Positions 33,758 to 42,255 of a stretch of 64,000 nucleotides of DNA are shown in pieces (the stretch's first letter is position 1; each line of letters opens with the position of its first letter). The notes under the pieces are model-generated. The model saw only the letters and a program-made list of their open reading frames with translations, did not search any database and had not been told where the DNA came from. Source of the stretch: UBA1563 sp041667115 (GTDB lineage: Bacteria; Bacteroidota; Ignavibacteria; Ignavibacteriales; Ignavibacteriaceae). The DNA lies in contig JBAYFO010000013.1 of the NCBI GenBank assembly GCA_041667115.1, positions 9,207 to 73,206 on the forward strand. Direction: 5' to 3'. The position numbers and the translations under genes are program-made.

Positions 33758-35947
33758 ATGCACATTCCGGAAGTTATCGCAAAAGAATTAACCATTTCCT
33801 CCCGGCAAGTTGAAACCGTTATCGAATTATTAAAAGAAGGGGCGACAATCCCTTTTATCGCCCGGTACCGAAAAGAAAAAACCGGCGGACTTGATGAAGA
33901 TTTTCTTCGCCAAATTGAAGAGAGATTAAATTATTTAACACTCCTCGAAGAACGGAAAGAAGCGATTTTAAAAAGCATTGAAGAACAGGGAAAACTTACC
34001 GATGAACTAAAAGTGAAAATTATTGCATGTACAAAGCTTCAGGAATTGGAAGATTTATATCTCCCCTACAAACCGAAACGGAAAACCCGCGGAACGATTG
34101 CAAAAGCAAAAGGTCTTGAACCGCTTGCCCTTTTTATTCTTGATAACCCCCTTTTTAACGGCGATTTTGACACTAAACTTGCCGAATTTATCAATGAAGA
34201 ACTTGGCGTAAAAACAATCTTCGAAGCGTTGCAAGGGGCAAAAGATATCATTGCCGAAATGGTCTCTGAACACGCCGAAGTGAGGAAAGTTGTCAGGGAG
34301 ATTCTGCTGGAAAGCGTTGTGATTAAATCGGAAAAAACAAAAGAAAACGCAACCGCCGATACCGCAAACGAAAAGTTGAAAGAAAAGGAACGGAAAGAAG
34401 TCTATCAGATTTATTATGATTTTCAAATTGATATTAAAAAAATTAAACCGTATCAAATTCTTGCGCTCAACCGTGGCGAACGGGAAAAGCTTTTGAAGAT
34501 TGCACTTGTGCACGATGAAATTGAAATTCATAATCAAATAAAAAGAACATTTCTAGCTTATTACGAATCTTTCTTTATGGAAATTTTGGAAGAAACAATT
34601 GCCGATTCATTTAAGCGGTTGATCTTTCCTTCACTCGAACGTGAAGTGCGAAATTATTTAACAGAAGCTGCCGATTTGCACGCGATTGAAATTTTCGCTT
34701 CCAACCTGCGCCAGCTATTGCTGCAGCCGCCAATCGCGGGCAAAATAATTCTGGGCATTGATCCCGGTTTTTATTCCGGCAGTAAAATTGCGGTGATCGA
34801 CGCGACGGGAAAATATCTCGAAGGCGCTACCATGTATCCGCATCCTCCTCAAAATAAAATTGAAGAAGCTAAAAAAATTCTTCTCAATTTCATAAAAAAA
34901 TATTCTGTTGAAGTTATTGCAATCGGCAACGGAACAGCAAGCCGAGAAACTGAATTTGTTGTTGCCGAGTTGATTAAAACAAATTCGCTCAACTGCCATT
35001 ACATTATTGTAAATGAAGCGGGAGCTTCGGTTTATTCCGCTTCAGCAATTGCCAAAAAGGAATTCCCGGAACTGGAAGCGAGTCAGCGGGGAAATATTTC
35101 CATCGCTCGCCGTTTGCTCGATCCTCTTGCCGAGCTTGTAAAAATTGATCCGAAATCAATTGGTGTTGGTTTATACCAGCACGATGTTGATCAGAAATTC
35201 CTCGCAAAAAAACTCGATGATGTAGTTGAAAGCAGCGTAAACTATGTTGGCGTTGACCTTAATACCGCTTCAACTTCTTTGTTGAATTACGTTTCCGGTT
35301 TAAACAAACGGCTTGCTGAAAACATTGTAAAATTCCGCGAGAAAAAAGGAAGATTTAACAAGCGCGAAGAATTGCTGGAAGTTACCGGAATGGGAGAAAA
35401 AGTTTTTGAACAGGCTGCCGGATTTTTGAAAATATCCGAAGGCGAAAATCAGTTTGACAATACATTTATTCATCCCGAATCATATCAAGCGGCGGAAAAT
35501 CTTCTTGGGATGTTTAAAATCTCAAAAGATAAAATAAAAGAATCCGGTTCGCTCTTGGATTTTTTTATCGAGAAAAAAGGGATGAAAAAAGTTGCCGACG
35601 AGTTAAACATCGGGGAGCCAACGCTAAAAGATATTATCGACAACTTGAAAAAACCGGGACGCGATCCGCGCGAAGAATTACCGAAGCCAATGTTGCGAAG
35701 TGACGTCCTTAAAATTGAAGATTTACAACCGGGAATGAAATTAAAAGGAACCGTCCGCAATGTGGTTGATTTTGGAGCGTTTGTGGATATCGGTGTTAAG
35801 CAGGATGGATTGCTTCACGTATCACAAATAGCGAATAAGTTTATACAAAATCCAATTGAGCATGTGCATGTTGGCGACATTATTGACGTGAGCATTCTAA
35901 GCATCGATAAAGAGCGCGGAAGAATTTCGCTGACTATGAGAGATTAA
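33758..35947 (+). CDS. tex: Tex family RNA-binding protein
   Basis: 729 residues, full length. Tex N-terminal helical region with IPFIARYRKEKTGGLDE (about 31-47), a YqgF/RuvX-like nuclease fold (ILGIDPGFYSGSKIAVID at about 329), ASVYSASAIAKKEFP, the helix-hairpin-helix part (LLNYVSGLNKRLAENIV; FNKREELLEVTGMGEK) and a C-terminal S1 domain (LKGTVRNVVDFGAFVDIGV to RISLTMRD). Tex binds structured RNA and supports transcription-translation coupling in the cytosol. Single gene; it converges with the Gdx gene over a shared terminator. Confidence 0.95.
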   Translation: MHIPEVIAKELTISSRQVETVIELLKEGATIPFIARYRKEKTGGLDEDFLRQIEERLNYLTLLEERKEAILKSIEEQGKLTDELKVKIIACTKLQELEDLYLPYKPKRKTRGTIAKAKGLEPLALFILDNPLFNGDFDTKLAEFINEELGVKTIFEALQGAKDIIAEMVSEHAEVRKVVREILLESVVIKSEKTKENATADTANEKLKEKERKEVYQIYYDFQIDIKKIKPYQILALNRGEREKLLKIALVHDEIEIHNQIKRTFLAYYESFFMEILEETIADSFKRLIFPSLEREVRNYLTEAADLHAIEIFASNLRQLLLQPPIAGKIILGIDPGFYSGSKIAVIDATGKYLEGATMYPHPPQNKIEEAKKILLNFIKKYSVEVIAIGNGTASRETEFVVAELIKTNSLNCHYIIVNEAGASVYSASAIAKKEFPELEASQRGNISIARRLLDPLAELVKIDPKSIGVGLYQHDVDQKFLAKKLDDVVESSVNYVGVDLNTASTSLLNYVSGLNKRLAENIVKFREKKGRFNKREELLEVTGMGEKVFEQAAGFLKISEGENQFDNTFIHPESYQAAENLLGMFKISKDKIKESGSLLDFFIEKKGMKKVADELNIGEPTLKDIIDNLKKPGRDPREELPKPMLRSDVLKIEDLQPGMKLKGTVRNVVDFGAFVDIGVKQDGLLHVSQIANKFIQNPIEHVHVGDIIDVSILSIDKERGRISLTMRD

Positions 35948-35957
35948 AAGTGCAATG

Positions 35958-36034
35958 GGACGCAGATTTATTAAGATTTGTTATGATCAGCGCAGATCAT
36001 AAACGATCATAAAAAATCGGCGTCCTATTTTTTT
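35958..36034. terminator. Bidirectional terminator region between tex and the Gdx exporter gene
   Basis: Outer arms GGACGCAGATTT (35958-35969) and AAATCGGCGTCC (36014-36025) pair with one mismatch; an inner hairpin TTATGATC/GATCATAA sits at 35981-36002. TATTTTTTT follows on the plus strand. Confidence 0.65.
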
Positions 36035-36350
36035 ACTTCGAATAAAACCGTAAACCGACAAGTCCAACGATGATAAGGAAGATAAAAAAAATCCTCATAA
36101 ATTCCCGCGATTCGTTGAAAAGGAAAATACCAAGAATAGCTGTTCCGACCGCACCAATGCCCGTCCAAACGGCGTAAGCTGTTCCAACCGGCAAAGTTTT
36201 TACAGAATAGGAAAGCAGAGCCATGCTGATAACCATAGTTACAATAGTAAAAACGGATGCGACCGGTTTTGTAAATCCTTCCGAATATTTCAACCCGATT
36301 GCCCATGCAACCTCAAAAAGTCCGGCGATAAAAAGTACTATCCAACTCAT
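36033..36350 (-). CDS. sugE: SMR family guanidinium exporter (Gdx/SugE type)
   Basis: 105 residues, four membrane helices. MSWIVLFIAGLFEVAWAIGLKYS has the essential Glu13 and the Gdx-type WAIGLKY context, and SLPVG/VGTAYAVWTGIGAVGTAI is the SugE/Gdx rather than EmrE signature. Members export guanidinium (and some quaternary ammonium compounds) by proton antiport in the inner membrane. I saw no guanidine riboswitch in the 190 bp upstream. The gene lies on the same strand as, and downstream of, the YitT gene. Confidence 0.92.
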   Translation of the reverse strand: MSWIVLFIAGLFEVAWAIGLKYSEGFTKPVASVFTIVTMVISMALLSYSVKTLPVGTAYAVWTGIGAVGTAILGIFLFNESREFMRIFFIFLIIVGLVGLRFYSK

Positions 36351-36355
36351 AAAAA

Positions 36356-36460
36356 TTAGGAATTACGAATTACGAAATAATTTTGACCAAAACTTACCAT
36401 TGTACCTTTATATTTCTTTTTATCCATTCCCAATTCCTCATTCCTAATTCGTAATTAATT
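36356..36460. repeat. Inverted AATTACGAATTA repeat pair
   Basis: TTAGGAATTACGAATTACGAA near 36356-36376 and its inverted partner TTCCTAATTCGTAATTAA near 36441-36458 share a 12-bp arm. It fills the gap between the Gdx and YitT genes and touches the out-of-frame end of YitT. Possibly a miniature repeat or an expanded low-complexity palindrome. Confidence 0.45.
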
Positions 36461-37390
36461 TAGATTCTTCTACGGAAACCTTCACCCAAAACTTCGTGAA
36501 CATTCGTGAGAATAACAAAAGCGTCGGGATCAATTTCTTTAATCTGTTACAAGTTCTGTTATTTTTTTTAAAGGAAGAATAGTGAAAAGAACATTTTTAT
36601 TTTGTTTCGTATAAAGTCCGGTTGCGTGCAGGGAAGTAGCTCCTCTTCCGAATTGGTTAAGAATTACTTTTGCAATTTCATCCTGCTTGTCGGAAATAAT
36701 ATATGCAGCCCGTGCATAGTCAAAACCCTCAATAATTACATCAACAATTTTGCTTGAGACGAACAAAAGAAAAATAGCGTAAAATGTAAGCGATAAAGCA
36801 GGGCGGACAGGGGAAAGATGTTTGATTTCAATAATTAATCCGGCAAAAAGGATTACGAAAATATCGATCATGAAAATTGCCTGCCCGGGGCGAATACCAT
36901 AGCGTTTCTGCATTATTGACGCAACGATATCCGAGCCGCCGGTTGTTCCTCTAAATTTAAAAACAATTCCTAAACCAAGTCCAAGTAACACGGCGCCGAT
37001 CAAGATCAAAAAGAAAAAATCATGTTTGTATAAATCAATTACGGTTTGCGATTTCTGTAATTTCAAAAAAGCAAAACCGGGAATGTCTCCGCGGAACAAA
37101 TCGATGAAAATTGAATTGAGTGTGAAGGCGTAAAACGTCCGTACACCGAAAGTTTTTCCTAATTCTTTTACGCCCCACAAATATAGGGGGACATTCAGAA
37201 CCCAGATCATTAAGCCGACAGGAATAGTATAGTTTGACAGGTAGTGAATAGCCATTGAAAGCCCGGTAACACCGCCGGGGACAACCTGCGCATCAACTAA
37301 AAAAACACCAATCCCGATAGCCATTATCGCAGCGCCAATCGCCATAAAAAAATAATCCAGGATAGGGTGTTTACTTATTTTCTTAATCAT
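36460..37390 (-). pseudogene. YitT family membrane protein, frameshifted near the C terminus
   Basis: Start taken at the ATG 37390 (GAG upstream; a farther ATG at 37417 adds nine residues). The open frame stops at 36539 after 283 residues: five membrane helices (YitT_membrane) and most of a DUF2179 domain (RGATSLHATGLYTKQNKNVLF...). Reading on with one base skipped at 36544 gives IKEIDPDAFVILTNVHEVLG and GEGF plus RRRI up to a TAA at 36460-36462, the normal DUF2179 ending. So an extra base (or a sequencing error) removes about 28 conserved residues. The integral membrane protein's role is unknown. The main body could still be expressed. Confidence 0.8.
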
Positions 37391-37501
37391 TCGTTTCTCA
37401 AATAAAAAAAATTTCAATTCAAAATTACCTAATAATTAACTGGTTGAGAAATGTTTTGAAGATGAAGAGTTATCATGTCACATTACGCAAAAAGTTGGAA
37501 C

Positions 37502-37581
37502 CGTAGGGCGATTCTCTGAATCGCCCATGTGTTTTATGTTGTTTCGTTCGTTTATTGGTCGAAACAGAGTTTCGACCTACG
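37502..37581. repeat. REP-like pair of palindromes with inverted ends
   Basis: Two perfect 9-bp hairpins, GGGCGATTC/GAATCGCCC (37506-37526) and GGTCGAAAC/GTTTCGACC (37557-37577), lie in an 80-bp unit whose outer ends are themselves inverted (CGTAGG at 37502 and CCTACG at 37576). This is the layout of REPIN or MITE-like intergenic units. Confidence 0.65.
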
Positions 37582-37652
37582 CATTTGCATAACGTGAGTT
37601 ATCTGGATAAATAAAAAGTTTGTTTATTTTTACAACTAAAATGGAATAATGA

Positions 37653-38426
37653 ATGAAAACAAAATTAGAAATAGCAAAAAACTGGCTTCCCCGTTACACC
37701 GGAACAGAGATCGATGATTTTGGAGATTATCTTCTGCTAACAAACTTTCATAACTACGTTACTAAATTTGCAGATAAATTTAATTGCGAGGTAAGAGGAG
37801 TTGGAAGACCGATGCAGACGGCAACCAACAGTGGTGGATTGACAATAGTCAATTTTGGGATCGGTTCTGCCAACGCCGCAACAATTATGGATTTACTTGT
37901 CGCCCGTAAACCGAAAGGGGTGCTGTTTCTTGGTAAGTGCGGAGGTTTAAAACGTTCGACAGAGATTGGATATTTTATTCTTCCAACTGCGGCAATCCGT
38001 GGCGACGGAACCAGCAATGATTATCTTCCGCCTGAAGTACCTGCGCTTCCTTCATTTAAATTGCACAAATTTGTTTCCGACAAGATTGTGCAAAGAAAAA
38101 TGGAATACCGTACCGGCGTAATTTATACAACCAACCGCCGTTTGTGGGAATGGGATGAAAAATTTAAAAAATATTTGAAGAAACTTTCTACCATTGGAAT
38201 AGATATGGAAACGGCAACCATCTTTGTGGTTGGTTTTGCTAACGAGATTCCGCGCGGAGCTTTGTTGCTTGTCTCAGATGTTCCTATGATTCCCGAAGGT
38301 GTAAAGACTGAAGCTTCCGATAAAATGGTTACCGACAAATTCTCTACTCTTCATTTGGAAATTGGAATTGAAGCCATGACGGAGATAGGGAAAAAAGGGG
38401 AGAAGATAAAACACTTCAGGTATTAA
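37653..38426 (+). CDS. amn: AMP nucleosidase
   Basis: 257 residues, the short Bacteroidota-type AMP nucleosidase of the nucleoside phosphorylase superfamily. Signposts: LPRYTGTEIDDFGDYLLLTNFHNYV at the N terminus (split here by the read), GGLTIVNFGIGSANAATIMD, LFLGKCGGL, AAIRGDGTSNDY, and the substrate site IGIDMETATIF followed by LLLVSDVPM. It hydrolyses AMP to adenine and ribose 5-phosphate in the cytosol. Single gene, preceded by the REP-like unit and followed 54 bp later by the convergent M16 gene. Confidence 0.93.
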   Translation: MKTKLEIAKNWLPRYTGTEIDDFGDYLLLTNFHNYVTKFADKFNCEVRGVGRPMQTATNSGGLTIVNFGIGSANAATIMDLLVARKPKGVLFLGKCGGLKRSTEIGYFILPTAAIRGDGTSNDYLPPEVPALPSFKLHKFVSDKIVQRKMEYRTGVIYTTNRRLWEWDEKFKKYLKKLSTIGIDMETATIFVVGFANEIPRGALLLVSDVPMIPEGVKTEASDKMVTDKFSTLHLEIGIEAMTEIGKKGEKIKHFRY

Positions 38427-38480
38427 TATTTGCAACTCTGCGGTTAAAAGATTTACCGCAGAGTCGCAAAGAAAACATGA

Positions 38481-41270
38481 TTACTTTTCGGGGTACAGCA
38501 CAACTTTTACAAACTTATCCGTATCGAGATATTTATTTGCATAAGCTTTAATATCATCATTTGTAAGTTTTTCAACCCATGTATCATAATTCAGCATCTG
38601 TAGCGGATCTTCCTTATACATGAAATAGTTTGAAAGAACTCCAACCCAAAATCTATTTTGTTTTAATTTAACTTCGCGCTGGCGCTTTTGAGTTTCTTTT
38701 ACTTTTGCAAGTGTTTCCGGAGTAGTTCCGAAATTTTTAAGGCTATCGATAACACTGAAAACCGAGTTTGTTAATTCCTCAACTCTTTTAGGGTCGCAGC
38801 CAAAATTAATATTCACCGTAACTTTTACAGTCGGTATTCTATCAAACTGATGATAAACACTCACTCCGTAGGTTCCTCCTTTATCTTCACGTATTACTTC
38901 ACGCAAACGGATATTGAGAACGTCCATCAAAGATTCCATCAAATACTCGTTTGCCCTGCTCCATGTAAATGAAGACGGAAAAACAATACCGACAGTACTT
39001 TTCTGCTCGATTCCTTTTTTAACAACTTTCTCGATTTTTGTATCGGGAGTTGTCATCTTAAGGTTGCGCCAGGTTTCATTTCTTTTAAGAGAAGGAAGTG
39101 AACCCAGGTATTTTTCAACAAAAGGTTTAAAGGAGGACAAATCAATATTTCCCGCGAAGACAAAAGTAAAATCACTTGCATCGGCGAAACGGTCTTTATA
39201 AAAATTAAATGATTTTGTTAAATCCATTTCGTCCAACCGTTTTAAACTCCACGTTTGAACGCGCGGGTGATAATTTGCCATAGTAACCATCATGGTATCG
39301 TTGAAAGCAACGCGGGGTTCATTACTGTAATTTTCTAAATATGCTTTCATTTTTGCTTTATAAGACTGGAAGGCGGTTGAATCAAGCCTCGGAGAGGTGA
39401 AGTTTAAATAAATTAATTGAAACATCGTTTCGGCATCTTTAGGGCTGCAATTGCCGTTTAATCCTTCGGAATAACTACCGATATAAGGATTTGCAGAAGC
39501 CACTTTTCCGGCTAAAGCTTTTTGCAATTCGTTCACAGAAAATTCTCCAAGCCCGGCTTCACTTAGAATGCTTACAGCGCTACTTGTCGCTTTATATGTT
39601 TGGTCGTCAATTAAAGAAGATCCGCCAAGGCTGAAAGCTGAAAAAGTGATCTCATCGTTTTTGAAATCTGTTGGCTTTACAATTACTTTTACTCCATTAC
39701 CAAGTGTCCATTCAACAATTCCAAGTTTCTCTAATTTTGTTTCTTTTATAATTGGAGAAGCGGAAGCCAAGTTTTTTACTAATGGTTGTTCAAGTGTTTT
39801 GTCCTTATACGCTTCGATATTTTCTTTGCCAACTTTTTCCAGAACTGCGGTTAAGTCAGCTTCTGTTGGAATTTTACTCCCTGCTTTTTCAGGAACATTT
39901 ACGAGAACCACACGGTTATCAGTCTTGATCAGTTCGCTTGAAAGTTTGTTTACATCATCCAGTGTAATTCCGGGAAGAAGTTTAGTTGTCAAAGCAAATT
40001 CATTTTCAATACCGGGGATTGGTTCTCCTTCTAAATAATTGCTTACAAACTGCCAGATAAGAACGGATGATTCCGTTTTGTCTTTTTCATCTTTTTGTTT
40101 TTCAATTTGGCGAAGAAGATTTTTTTTGTGGCGGTCAAGTTCTGATTGCGTGAATCCATATTTGCGAGTTCGTTCTGCTTCGCGAAGCAGCACCTCTAAT
40201 CCACGTTCTATTCCGTTATCTTTTACCATCGCTTGTAAAAAATTTACATCGGCAGTGCGGACCATTCTTCCTTTACCGGCAGCAGCGAAAGCAAATGGGG
40301 GATCGGCAAGTTGTGTTAATTCTCTTAATCTTTCGTTAAACATACCTCCAAATAACTGATAGGTAAGTGTCTTGCGATAATCATCAATAGTTGTAACGGT
40401 TTCAGGTTGTTGTTTATAATAAAGTGAAACAGTTGAATACATGGCTTCTTTATCCGAAGCTATAGCGAACTGTGTGCCTTTCTGCGGTGGAACCGGAAAG
40501 AGTTCTCTTTTGCGTTCGTTTGTTGGGGCTTCAATATTTTCAAAGTGGTCTTTGATCAGTGTTTCAATTTCCGTTTTATCAAAATCGCCTACCGCAACAA
40601 CTGCCATAAGATCGGGGCGGTACCAATCTTTATAAAAATTTGTAAGAGTTGGATGTGCGAAGGATTTTATGATGTTAATATCGCCGATGGTTAACCGGTC
40701 GGCATATTTTGAATCTTTAAAAATAATAGGAAGTTGTTTATCGAGCATACGCATTTGTGCCCCTCGTCCAAGCCGCCATTCTTCAGTAATTACACCACGT
40801 TCTTTATCGATTTCGGTTGAATCGAATGCCAATCCATGCGCCCAATCTTCCAAAACTAAAAATGCTTTTCGCATAATTGCCTGGCTATCTGTTGGTACTT
40901 GCAACATATAAACCGTTTCATCAAAACTTGTAAAAGCATTTAATTCGGGACCGAACTTTACGCCGATAGATTCTAAATAGTTGATCAATTCATTTTTCTT
41001 AAAATGTTTTGTTCCGTTAAATGCCATGTGCTCAACGAAATGCGCGAGTCCTTTTTGATCGTCATTTTCTAAAACGCTTCCGGCATTTACGACTAATCGC
41101 AGTTCAGCCCGTTTTTCCGGTTTTTTGTTTTGTAAAATGTAATAGCGGATTCCGTTCTTCAATGTTCCGATGGTTACATCCGGATTTACGGGTAACTTTT
41201 CGGTTTGAGCCCAGATGATTTGTGAGAGAAGAAAAGTGAAGAGAATAAAAAATTTTCTAAATCTAGCCAT
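38481..41270 (-). CDS. M16 family zinc metallopeptidase (PqqL-like), secreted
   Basis: 929 residues, signal peptide to about residue 21 (IIWAQTEKL). Four M16 domains: the first carries the inverted zinc motif HFVEH (in KGLAHFVEHMAFNGTKHF, about 76-93) with the downstream Glu in FDSTEIDKERGVITEEW (about 148-164). The second half (from about 520) repeats the fold without the zinc motif, as in single-chain pitrilysin-type enzymes. Periplasmic location is expected; homologues degrade peptides or help import of protein-derived ligands. Single gene; its promoter lies in the 140 bp before the small Cys-containing gene. Confidence 0.93.
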   Translation of the reverse strand: MARFRKFFILFTFLLSQIIWAQTEKLPVNPDVTIGTLKNGIRYYILQNKKPEKRAELRLVVNAGSVLENDDQKGLAHFVEHMAFNGTKHFKKNELINYLESIGVKFGPELNAFTSFDETVYMLQVPTDSQAIMRKAFLVLEDWAHGLAFDSTEIDKERGVITEEWRLGRGAQMRMLDKQLPIIFKDSKYADRLTIGDINIIKSFAHPTLTNFYKDWYRPDLMAVVAVGDFDKTEIETLIKDHFENIEAPTNERKRELFPVPPQKGTQFAIASDKEAMYSTVSLYYKQQPETVTTIDDYRKTLTYQLFGGMFNERLRELTQLADPPFAFAAAGKGRMVRTADVNFLQAMVKDNGIERGLEVLLREAERTRKYGFTQSELDRHKKNLLRQIEKQKDEKDKTESSVLIWQFVSNYLEGEPIPGIENEFALTTKLLPGITLDDVNKLSSELIKTDNRVVLVNVPEKAGSKIPTEADLTAVLEKVGKENIEAYKDKTLEQPLVKNLASASPIIKETKLEKLGIVEWTLGNGVKVIVKPTDFKNDEITFSAFSLGGSSLIDDQTYKATSSAVSILSEAGLGEFSVNELQKALAGKVASANPYIGSYSEGLNGNCSPKDAETMFQLIYLNFTSPRLDSTAFQSYKAKMKAYLENYSNEPRVAFNDTMMVTMANYHPRVQTWSLKRLDEMDLTKSFNFYKDRFADASDFTFVFAGNIDLSSFKPFVEKYLGSLPSLKRNETWRNLKMTTPDTKIEKVVKKGIEQKSTVGIVFPSSFTWSRANEYLMESLMDVLNIRLREVIREDKGGTYGVSVYHQFDRIPTVKVTVNINFGCDPKRVEELTNSVFSVIDSLKNFGTTPETLAKVKETQKRQREVKLKQNRFWVGVLSNYFMYKEDPLQMLNYDTWVEKLTNDDIKAYANKYLDTDKFVKVVLYPEK

Positions 41271-41414
41271 GATTCCCGTCCTATTTTTGTTAAGAAATAT
41301 TTAAAGGATTGTTTGAAACTTAATTAATTTTATTTAAAAAATTCAATCCGGCACAGTAGTATTTTTGTTGGTTTGGTTTTAGAACCTGACATTTAATCGA
41401 CGAGAAGTTAAGCT

Positions 41415-41663
41415 TTAATTGTTTTCTGAACCTAAATCGAGTTTTGCAAACATGGAAGCACTGGGTTTCTCGACATTCTTTGGAGTAAATTGATTTCGTA
41501 AGGGATGCTTGCAAAACATTACCGATCCAAAATGAAAATAATGGGTACAAGTGGGATTTTCGACAAGACACTGATAAATTTTGCCGTTTGCTACTTCTTT
41601 TAGTTGGCATTCCGGAAAAAAGTCTTTTAACCCTTCTTTTTTAGTAAATATTGATTCTTCCAT
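41415..41663 (-). CDS. Small cysteine-containing hypothetical protein
   Basis: 82 residues, no signal peptide. Four Cys and several His are spaced as FFPECQLKE, YQCLVENPTCTHYFHFG and VMFCKHPLR (C20, C35, C42, C53 approximately), which could bind a metal. GAGGA lies 6 bp before the ATG, which favours this frame over an overlapping one at 41320-41610. I do not recognise a family. It is isolated between the M16 gene and the tandem-repeat region. Confidence 0.6.
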   Translation of the reverse strand: MEESIFTKKEGLKDFFPECQLKEVANGKIYQCLVENPTCTHYFHFGSVMFCKHPLRNQFTPKNVEKPSASMFAKLDLGSENN

Positions 41664-41861
41664 CTGTTCCTCAAATAATATAGACCTATAAAATTAAAAC
41701 CACTTAAAATGGGGATCTTTAAATCAAATCACCGTGATCATTAAATAAACGGGAAGCAGTAACCAATTACTTCAACTGGAAAAAGCATTGATTTATCAAA
41801 AAAGTCTTCCGTTTATAAAAGTAATTTCACAAAATTAACTTAGATAAAAGCATCTAGAAAA

Positions 41862-41975
41862 AACAGTAGGGAACCCCCTACAAATTAGTAGGGAACCCCC
41901 TACAAAACAGTAGGGAACCCCCTACAAAACAGTAGGGAACCTCCTACTAAACAGTAGGGAACCTCCTACTAAATG
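41862..41975. repeat. Five tandem 22-bp palindromic repeats
   Basis: Units begin at 41866, 41888, 41910, 41932 and 41954, exactly 22 bp apart. Each is a 16-bp palindrome GTAGGGAACCCCCTAC (6-bp arms, AACC loop) plus a 6-bp AT spacer. The last two units read GTAGGGAACCTCCTAC. No protein-coding frame crosses them in a convincing way. Confidence 0.9.
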
Positions 41976-42255
41976 ATGTTCCCGGGTGATTATCAAACGA
42001 ATCAAATTTTCTTTTCCTACTTTAAAAAATGAAAAAGAGGTTTAAGGAAGCATGGTCGCACATCAATTTTCTTCACGCTCGACTTAAATTAGCACCCTCG
42101 CCGCCGCCGATAAGTGGAATGATCGTACGAATGAGCTATGGATCCTATTCTCTTAAATGATTATTAGCCTTGATGATGAATCCGCATACAAAACTTCCGG
42201 TTTCTTTTCTTATTTTTCAGTACGAAAATTCATTAATATCTGAAGGGTAGACGAT
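41976..42255. other. Intergenic stretch before the UDP-sugar dehydrogenase gene
   Basis: 280 bp after the tandem repeats. A 43-codon open frame (42029-42160) exists but has no ribosome site or recognisable sequence. No other structure was seen apart from the TTTCTTATTTTTCAG run before the gene. Confidence 0.35.

Noticed and set aside
36351..36539. Guanidine riboswitch before the Gdx/SugE exporter gene
   Set aside because: No ykkC-type or mini-ykkC hairpins with their conserved loops are visible; the gap is filled by AATTACGAATTA repeats.
41320..41610. Overlapping 96-codon frame on the minus strand
   Set aside because: The 41415-41663 frame has the better ribosome site and a sensible composition; this one looks like its shadow.
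41862..41975. CRISPR array
   Set aside because: The period is 22 bp with only 6-bp AT spacers and palindromic units; there are no unique spacers and no cas genes.
42029..42160. 43-codon frame after the tandem repeats
   Set aside because: No ribosome site, odd composition and no recognisable sequence.
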